Shown here piece after piece: positions 58,946 to 64,000 of a DNA stretch of 64,000 nucleotides (position 1 is its first letter; every line of letters begins with the position of its first letter). The translations under genes were made by a program, and so were the position numbers. The DNA is taken from NCBI GenBank assembly GCA_963714155.1, contig OY970236.1, positions 248,001 through 312,000 of the forward strand, read 5' to 3'. The DNA comes from VRUE01 sp963714155. GTDB lineage: Bacteria > Actinomycetota > Thermoleophilia > Solirubrobacterales > 70-9. The notes under the pieces are model-generated. The model saw nothing but the letters and a program-made list of their open reading frames with translations, did not search any database and was not told where the DNA came from.

Positions 58946-59158
58946 GACCTGACGATAGAGGAGCCGGGAAGTCGCCTGGTCCCGGACGCGGTGACTGCGC
59001 CCATCGAACAAGGCGCGGTCACCGTTCCCCCCTGTGTCCCTTTTAGTACCGACCGGAGGCCCCCAGTCCAGGCCTCCGGCCGGTGTGTCGGCTCTCCCTG
59101 GCTCTAGCTTGGAAAGCCGCCCTTTAAAACACCGTTTCGGAAAGAAGTTGCGGTTGCC
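58946..59158. terminator. Intergenic region with a hairpin terminator after rarA
   Basis: A 213-bp gap between rarA (stop at 59159) and the DUF1385 start. CCGGAGGCC (59053-59061) pairs with GGCCTCCGG (59071-59079), followed on the minus strand by a T/A-rich run near 59040. It likely terminates rarA. Nothing else clear is seen. Confidence 0.6.
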
Positions 59159-60523
59159 TCAATCGGGGCGCATCTTCTTTTGCAGAGCGGCCAGCCGGCG
59201 TCCCAGCTCCTCCTCGAACCCGCGGTCCGTGGGTGTGTAAAAGCGCCGTCCCTCGAGCCCCTCCGGCAGCAGCTGCTGGTCGCTGACCCCGCCCGGCTCG
59301 TCATGCGCGTAGCGGTAGCCCGTGCCGCGCCCGAGTGTCTTGGCGCCGGGGTAGTGGGCGTCGCGCAGGTAGTCCGGCGGCGTCTTCGCCCCGTTCTCGC
59401 GCACCTCGGCTCGGGCAGCGTTGAGCGCCTTGTAGGAGGCGTTCGACTTCGGCGCCAGGGCGAGGTAGACGGCGGCCTGGGCAAGGTTGAGCGTGCACTC
59501 GGGCAGGCCGACCCGGTCGACCGCCCGCGCCGCCGCGTCGGCGACCAGCAGCGCCTGCGGATCGGCGTTGCCGACGTCCTCGGAAGCGAGGATGACCATG
59601 CGGCGGGCGATGAAACGCGGGTCCTCCCCGCCCTCCAGCATCACCGCCAGGTAGTAGAGCGAGGCATCGACGTCGGAGCCGCGCGTCGCCTTGATCCAGG
59701 CCGAGACGAAGTCGTAGTGGCGGTCCCCCTGGCGGTCGTAGTCGAGCGCCTTGCGCTGCAGCGCGTCCTCGATCGCTGCAACGTCGATCGCTTCCGACTT
59801 TGACCCACCTCCAGCGGGTTCAAGGTCGGAAGCGCGCTCCACCGCCCGCTCCAGCGCCGAGAGCGCCACCCGCGCATCGCCACCGCTGCGCTCGGCCAGC
59901 ATCGCCAGCGCCGCGTCCTCGACCGGCGGCGGATCGACCAGCCCGCGCTCAGGGTCGGAAAGCGCCCGCCGCAGCAGCTCTTCCACCTGCCCCGCCTCCA
60001 GCGGCTGCAACTCGTAGATCTGGCTGCGCGACAACAACGCCGAGTTGACCTCGAAATAGGGGTTCTCGGTAGTCGCCCCAATCAAGGTCAGCAGCCCTTC
60101 CTCGACCGCCGGCAGCAGCGCATCCTGCTGCGCCTTGTTGAAGCGATGGATCTCATCCAAGAAGAGCACCGTCGGTCGCCCACTCCCCCGCCGCCGCTCC
60201 CGAGCCCGCTCAATCACCGCCCGAATCTCAGCCCGCCCCGCATTAACCGCCGACTCCTCCTCAAACGCTCCCTCGGCCCCCGCCGCCGCAATCCGAGCCA
60301 ACGTTGTCTTCCCAGACCCCGGCGGCCCATACAAGATCGCGCTATGCGGATGCCCACTTTCGATCGCGGTCCTGAGCGCCGACCCGGGCGCGAGAACGTG
60401 TTCTTGTCCGACAAGCTCATCGAGTGAGCGAGGCCGCATCCGCACCGCCAGGGGTGCATCGGCCGGCACCTCCGCCGGCCCTGAGCTGTCACCACCGCCC
60501 GTATCGAAGAGCTGATCGGCCAC
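59159..60523 (-). CDS. rarA: Replication-associated recombination protein A
   Basis: 454 residues from GTG 60523. AAA+ ATPase of the clamp-loader group: MRPRSLDELVGQEHVL at the start of the ATPase, Walker A GPPGSGKTTLAR near residue 64, Walker B VLFLDEIHRFNKAQQDALLPAVE near 118 with the sensor IGATTENPYFEVNSALLSR, and the C-terminal MgsA domain (LDYDRQGDRHYDFVSAWIKATRG, RMVILASEDVGNADPQAL and RDAHYPGAKTLGRG). RarA acts at stalled replication forks. The 71 codons before GTG 60523 are unrelated low-complexity sequence that overlaps a long hairpin, so they are excluded. Confidence 0.93.
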   Translation of the reverse strand: MADQLFDTGGGDSSGPAEVPADAPLAVRMRPRSLDELVGQEHVLAPGSALRTAIESGHPHSAILYGPPGSGKTTLARIAAAGAEGAFEEESAVNAGRAEIRAVIERARERRRGSGRPTVLFLDEIHRFNKAQQDALLPAVEEGLLTLIGATTENPYFEVNSALLSRSQIYELQPLEAGQVEELLRRALSDPERGLVDPPPVEDAALAMLAERSGGDARVALSALERAVERASDLEPAGGGSKSEAIDVAAIEDALQRKALDYDRQGDRHYDFVSAWIKATRGSDVDASLYYLAVMLEGGEDPRFIARRMVILASEDVGNADPQALLVADAAARAVDRVGLPECTLNLAQAAVYLALAPKSNASYKALNAARAEVRENGAKTPPDYLRDAHYPGAKTLGRGTGYRYAHDEPGGVSDQQLLPEGLEGRRFYTPTDRGFEEELGRRLAALQKKMRPD

Positions 60524-60593
60524 TGCCGCTGAGTATGACCACGGCCGAGGCTGCCTCTGTGCCGTTCTCGAAGGAGAGGGTAGGCCCGACGTC

Positions 60594-60732
60594 GGGAGCC
60601 GGGGAAGGTCTCGGGGGTGCCTCGCGAAGCGGCCCCCGGCAAGGTGACAATCAGCCGCGCAGCGGCTCCAACTTGGTGAGCGCAGCGCCAGCGAAGCGAA
60701 CATAGGCACCCCCGAGACCTTCCCCGGCTCCC
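60594..60732. repeat. 29-bp perfect inverted repeat in a divergent promoter region
   Basis: Arms 60594-60622 and 60704-60732 are perfectly complementary over 29 bp around an 81-nt loop. The element lies between the rarA start (60523) and the aldehyde dehydrogenase start (60752), so, unlike the other long hairpins, it is not at gene ends. It would be transcribed in a 5' leader of one or both genes. Confidence 0.65.
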
Positions 60733-60751
60733 CCACACCGGCTTACAATCG

Positions 60752-62356
60752 ATGACCATGGAGAGCGCAACGCAGTCACCCCCCGCCCAGTCCACCCTCG
60801 AGAGCTTCAACCCCGCCACCGGTGAGCTGGTCGGCTCCGTAGCGACGATCACCCCTGCCCAAGTCCAGGGAGTGGTGGACGACGTCGCCCGCATCCAACC
60901 CGCCTGGGCCGAGCTCTCCCTGCAGGACCGCGCCCGCTACATGAAGCGCGCCGCCGACGCCCTGCTCGACGAGATCGACGAGATCGCCGAGCTGCTGGTC
61001 CAGGAGCAGGGCAAGCCGCGCGCCGAGGCCTACACGATGGAGCTGCTGCCCACGGTCGACGCCCTGCACTGGTGCGCCAAGGCCGGCCCCAAGATCCTCG
61101 CCGACGAGAAGGTCCGGATGAGCCAGTCCTTCTTGATGACGAAGAAAAGTCACTTCTCCTACGAGCCGATCGGCGTCGTCGGCGTGATCGCGCCCTGGAA
61201 CTACCCCTGGTCGATCCCCTTCGGCGAGGTCGCGATCGCGCTGATGGCCGGCAACGGCGTCGTGCTCAAGCCGGCCAGCCTGACGCCGCTGCTGGGCGAG
61301 GCGATCCGCCGCGTCTTCGAGAAGGGCGGCCTGCCCGAGGGCCTCGTCCGCGTCGTCCACGGCGGCGGCGCGGTCGGCGATGCGCTGGCGAAGTCCAGCG
61401 CCGGCAAGATCTTCTTCACCGGCTCGGTCGAGGTCGGCCGCAAGGTCGGCGCCGTCTGCGCCGAGAAGCTCAAGGGCTCGGTGCTCGAGCTCGGCGGCAA
61501 GGACCCGATGATCGTCTGCGCCGACGCCGACCTGCCCAACGCGATCTCCGGCGCGGTCTGGGGCGGCTTCGCCAACGCCGGCCAGACCTGCTCGGGGATC
61601 GAGCGCGTCTACGTCGTCGAGGAGGTCGCCGAGCGCTTCGTCGCCGGCGTCGCCCGCGAGTCCGAGAAGCTGCGCCTCGGCGACCCGCTGCAGTGGGAGA
61701 CCGAGATCGGCCCGATGACCTCCGACGGCCAGTACGAGATCGTCGTCGAGTTGATCGCCGACGCGGAGGCCTCCGGCGCGACCAAGCTCTGCGGCGGCCC
61801 GGTCGACGTCGCCGGCCTGCCCGGCAAGTTCGTCGCCCCCACCGTGCTCACCGGGGTCACCCACGAGATGCGGATCATGCGCGAGGAGATCTTCGGCCCG
61901 GTGCTGCCGATCGTCGTGGTCAAATCCGAGCAGGAAGCGATCGAGCTCGCCAACGACTCCGAGTTCGGCCTCGGCGCCTCGGTCTGGACCAAGGACCGCC
62001 AGAAGGGCGAGCGGATGGCGCGGCGGATCGAGTCGGGAATGGTCTGGATCAACGACCACTCCTTCAGCCACGGCGCCTGCCAGTGCGCCTGGGGCGGGGT
62101 CAAGGACTCCGGCGTCGGCCGCTCGCACTCCAAATTCGGCTTCTACGAGTGCGTCAACGTGAAGATGAACTCATGGGAGCCGGGCCTTACCCGAGACTTC
62201 TGGTGGCACCCCTACGACCGCACGCTCGGCGAAGCGGTGCAGGCCTCGGCCAAGCTGCTCTACGGCAAGGGCGCGGTGCGGACGCAGGCGCTGCGCGAGG
62301 GAATCGGACCGCTGCTGCAGGTAGGCCGCCGCACCCTGCGCAAGCGCGGCGGCTGA
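60752..62356 (+). CDS. Aldehyde dehydrogenase
   Basis: 534 residues. Conserved elements: VGVIAPWNYPWSIPFGEVAIALMAGNG near residue 144, FTGSVEVGRKV near 222, catalytic Glu in VLELGGKDP near 247, catalytic Cys in NAGQTCSGIERVY near 280, and EEIFGPVLPI near 378. A C-terminal extension of about 50 residues (WWHPYDRTLGEAVQASAKLLYGKG) is seen in long-form actinobacterial ALDHs. Aromatic or aliphatic aldehydes are possible substrates; it could serve the benzaldehyde end of the mandelate-type locus at 26.8-31.3 kb, but is not linked to it. ATG 60758 is an alternative start. Confidence 0.88.
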   Translation: MTMESATQSPPAQSTLESFNPATGELVGSVATITPAQVQGVVDDVARIQPAWAELSLQDRARYMKRAADALLDEIDEIAELLVQEQGKPRAEAYTMELLPTVDALHWCAKAGPKILADEKVRMSQSFLMTKKSHFSYEPIGVVGVIAPWNYPWSIPFGEVAIALMAGNGVVLKPASLTPLLGEAIRRVFEKGGLPEGLVRVVHGGGAVGDALAKSSAGKIFFTGSVEVGRKVGAVCAEKLKGSVLELGGKDPMIVCADADLPNAISGAVWGGFANAGQTCSGIERVYVVEEVAERFVAGVARESEKLRLGDPLQWETEIGPMTSDGQYEIVVELIADAEASGATKLCGGPVDVAGLPGKFVAPTVLTGVTHEMRIMREEIFGPVLPIVVVKSEQEAIELANDSEFGLGASVWTKDRQKGERMARRIESGMVWINDHSFSHGACQCAWGGVKDSGVGRSHSKFGFYECVNVKMNSWEPGLTRDFWWHPYDRTLGEAVQASAKLLYGKGAVRTQALREGIGPLLQVGRRTLRKRGG

Positions 62357-62376
62357 CCCGGGTCCCCTGCCAAGCT

Positions 62377-63675
62377 TTAGGAAGCGACGAGCTGCTCGAG
62401 TTCGAAGACGCTGCCTGAGGCGTCGAGCTCGCGGATGCGGTCGTAGTCGGCTTTGAGCCGATCGCGGTCGGGGTCGACCAGGTAGATGATCCCCGGGCAG
62501 GAGAAGAGGTCGACGGTCTTTTTCAGCTGGTCGCCCGGGCCCAGCATCGAGATCGTGCCGGCGAAGGAGGGCAGCGCCTCGATCTCACGCATGCCCGCGT
62601 CGTCGACGATCCGCCCTTCGTGCTGGGAGATCAGCATCACGCAGTAAGCGCCCGCCGCCAGCTCGTAGGACTGCTGGGCGCGGCGCGCGACTGATTTCGG
62701 GTCGAGGTAGGCCTCGGCGGTCAGCGTCTGGTGGCTGGGCGTGCAGCGGTCGACGATCTCGTCGGGAACCGAGCCGTGCATGCGGGCGCCGGACTCGACC
62801 AGCACCGGGCCGGTCGCGGTCAGCATCACCTCGGTGTGGGCGGGGCCGAAGCGGATGCCGAGCGCATCGAGCACCGCTTCGACGTAGGGCACGACCTGGT
62901 CCTGCTGGGAGCCGTGGCGCGGCAGCAGCTCCTCGTAGTCGTAGATGAAGTTGGCGCCGGCGCGCAGCTTGTTGTCGCGCCAGACCTCGGAGACGTGGTG
63001 GACCCCGTCCCAGCTGATCGAGTTGACGAAGAGCTGGGTCCCCTCCAGCAGCTCCTGGACCAGCAGCTCCTCGTTGGCGCCGTGCAGGGCGTTGGGCCGG
63101 CCGAGGATCGCGGCGAAGGCGGCCTCGATCGCGGCCGCGTCGTGGCAGATGCTGACCCCGTCGGTGCCGGCGCTGTCGAGCGGTTTGACCACCACCGGGG
63201 CGCCGCCACGCTGCGCCGCCCAGGCGACGGCCTCGCTGGCATCAGCGGTCTTCAGCGCTTCCGCTGCGCGCAGGCCCGCGTCCCGCAGTGCCTCCGACAT
63301 CGCGTTCTTGTCACGCCGCGCGGCACTCTGGGCGCTGCCGTTGGAGGGCAATCCAAGCCGCTCGCTGAGCGCGTCGGCCAGCGGCACCCCGGGCTCGGCG
63401 CCGACAACCACGAAGGCCGGGTCGTGCGCCGCCAGCCGCGCCGCCGTCGCCTCGAGGTCCCCCTCGTGGACGACATTCTCGACGAAGTCCCCGGCGCGAA
63501 AGGCACGCTCGTAGAACTCCGGCAGTCGCGGGCTGCTCTGCACGTGAACCACCGGCAGGCCGGCGGCGGCAAAGCGCGGCGCCAGCCGCGCCCCGGTCGA
63601 GTAGGCGTCGACCACAACCGCCGCCCCGGTGTAACGCTTTGTCCCCCCCACGGGGGATGAAAACGTTGCACTCAT
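62377..63675 (-). CDS. ATP-grasp domain ligase
   Basis: 432 residues. N-terminal Rossmann-like part (AAVVVDAYSTGARLAPRFAAAGL), then an ATP-grasp fold: GGAPVVVKPLDSAGTDGVSIC near 160-180, LLVQELLEGTQLFVNSISWDG near 216 and FGPAHTEVMLTATGPVLVESGARMHGSVP near 285-312 with the Mg-binding Glu. This is the layout of carboxylate-amine ligases such as BacD-type L-amino-acid ligases and biosynthetic dipeptide ligases. ATG 63675 overlaps the upstream methyltransferase stop (ATGA), which supports it, but copy C of the 45-bp motif then encodes the first residues; GTG at 63615 is an alternative. The pair suggests a small modified-peptide pathway. Confidence 0.82.
   Translation of the reverse strand: MSATFSSPVGGTKRYTGAAVVVDAYSTGARLAPRFAAAGLPVVHVQSSPRLPEFYERAFRAGDFVENVVHEGDLEATAARLAAHDPAFVVVGAEPGVPLADALSERLGLPSNGSAQSAARRDKNAMSEALRDAGLRAAEALKTADASEAVAWAAQRGGAPVVVKPLDSAGTDGVSICHDAAAIEAAFAAILGRPNALHGANEELLVQELLEGTQLFVNSISWDGVHHVSEVWRDNKLRAGANFIYDYEELLPRHGSQQDQVVPYVEAVLDALGIRFGPAHTEVMLTATGPVLVESGARMHGSVPDEIVDRCTPSHQTLTAEAYLDPKSVARRAQQSYELAAGAYCVMLISQHEGRIVDDAGMREIEALPSFAGTISMLGPGDQLKKTVDLFSCPGIIYLVDPDRDRLKADYDRIRELDASGSVFELEQLVAS
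63630..63674. repeat. 45-bp dyad motif, copy C
   Basis: AACGCTTTG, CCCCCC...GGGGG and AAAACGTTGCACTCA, with the same 27-bp spacing as copies A and B. It lies across the first codons of the ATP-grasp gene on the opposite strand, so its orientation relative to the gene is reversed compared with copies A and B. Confidence 0.7.
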
Positions 63676-64000
63676 GCCGTGGCGACGAGGACCAGCCGGT
63701 CCTCGGGACGCTTCGGCCCGCCGGCGAAGTTGCCGTAGTGCTCGACCCCGTGGAAGCCGGCCTCGATCGCCATCCGCTCGAGGTCCTCCGCCTCGTACAT
63801 GCGGATCCGCGAGTCGACCACGTCGTCGCCGTAGACGTAGTGCACGTGCAGCATCCCGGTGGAGAAGTTGACGTCGAGGGTTTCCTGTACGCCGTTGGTC
63901 TCGCGCTCGACCACGCCCTCGTCGGTCTTGAGCCGGTGGCGCGAGCGCTCCAGGTCCGACAGCTCCATCGCCATCTTGCCGCCGGGTCGCAGCATCTCGT
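63672..64000 (-). CDS. SAM-dependent methyltransferase, C-terminal part (cut by window end)
   Basis: The last 109 residues or so are present. MLRPGGKMAMELSDLERS is a motif-IV/VI-type methyltransferase strand-loop, followed by DVNFSTGMLHVHYVYGDDVVDSRIRMYEAEDLERMAIEAGFHGVEHYGNFAGG, a typical C-terminal half of a class I methyltransferase acting on small molecules. The gene runs off the right edge. Its stop overlaps the ATG of the ATP-grasp ligase, so the two are co-translated. Confidence 0.75.
   Translation of the reverse strand, partial: EMLRPGGKMAMELSDLERSRHRLKTDEGVVERETNGVQETLDVNFSTGMLHVHYVYGDDVVDSRIRMYEAEDLERMAIEAGFHGVEHYGNFAGGPKRPEDRLVLVATA

Noticed and set aside
59012..59050. Upstream extension of the DUF1385 start to 59011
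   Set aside because: The added 22 residues are not family-like; ATG 58945 begins the conserved sequence.

Overview
The window is high-GC, densely coded bacterial chromosome. Gene content points to an actinobacterium of the class Thermoleophilia (Solirubrobacterales-like): a type-2 (eukaryote-like) IleRS, DUF6458, a PucR-type regulator, very large secreted Ig-like and beta-propeller proteins, methylmalonyl-CoA mutase and epimerase, and many GTG starts with 1-4 bp gene overlaps. The taxonomy is inferred from families and style; no rRNA or other marker is present.

Layout. 0-7 kb: 5' end of a methylmalonyl-CoA mutase gene; a 460-residue protein with an HDHGH motif; a UDP-xylose synthase-like epimerase; a sigma factor fused to an anti-sigma-like zinc finger, membrane segment and tail, translationally coupled to a large secreted protein. 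6.7-16.6 kb: a basic coiled-coil protein behind two LexA-type boxes, an inositol-phosphatase-like enzyme, a UvrD-like helicase/Fe-S nuclease, a PAC2 protein, two half-size TauE permeases, trehalose-phosphatase, a SIMPL protein and PolX. 16.63-19.36 kb: a complete IS1-like transposon with 18-bp inverted ends and an 8-bp target duplication. It carries two helix-turn-helix genes, a small basic protein, a tRNA-like gene, the transposase, and a membrane protein/zinc-ribbon pair. 19.4-26.8 kb: thioredoxin, tautomerase, two inverted copies of a structured hairpin element, ileS, tandem SDRs and a membrane protein. 26.8-32.1 kb: a hydroxyacid (mandelate-type) oxidation locus and a peptidase in which three consecutive genes carry five apparent frameshifts.

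32-38.5 kb: lipoprotein, fumarase, a HEPN-MNT toxin-antitoxin pair with its own repeat operator, a secreted metallophosphoesterase and an aldehyde dehydrogenase. 38.6-49.8 kb: a surface-protein block. One minus-strand run of six genes (collagen-like protein, beta-propeller, 1385-residue Ig-like protein, two further secreted proteins, PucR regulator) is followed by a separate secreted protein. 50-64 kb: SpoIID-like protein, CrtC/AttH-like protein, lipoprotein, YchF, PAP2 phosphatase, BtrH-like protein, an Fpg/Nei protein lacking its catalytic proline, a small-protein/methyltransferase group, methylmalonyl-CoA epimerase, DUF1385 protein, RarA, a second aldehyde dehydrogenase, an ATP-grasp ligase and part of a methyltransferase.

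The most unusual signals lie outside protein families: the transposon with its tRNA-like cargo, a 45-bp dyad motif present three times with invariant internal spacing, and a pair of about 105-nt hairpins that share a 59-nt core on different but still self-complementary stems. Many convergent gene junctions also carry long near-perfect inverted repeats.
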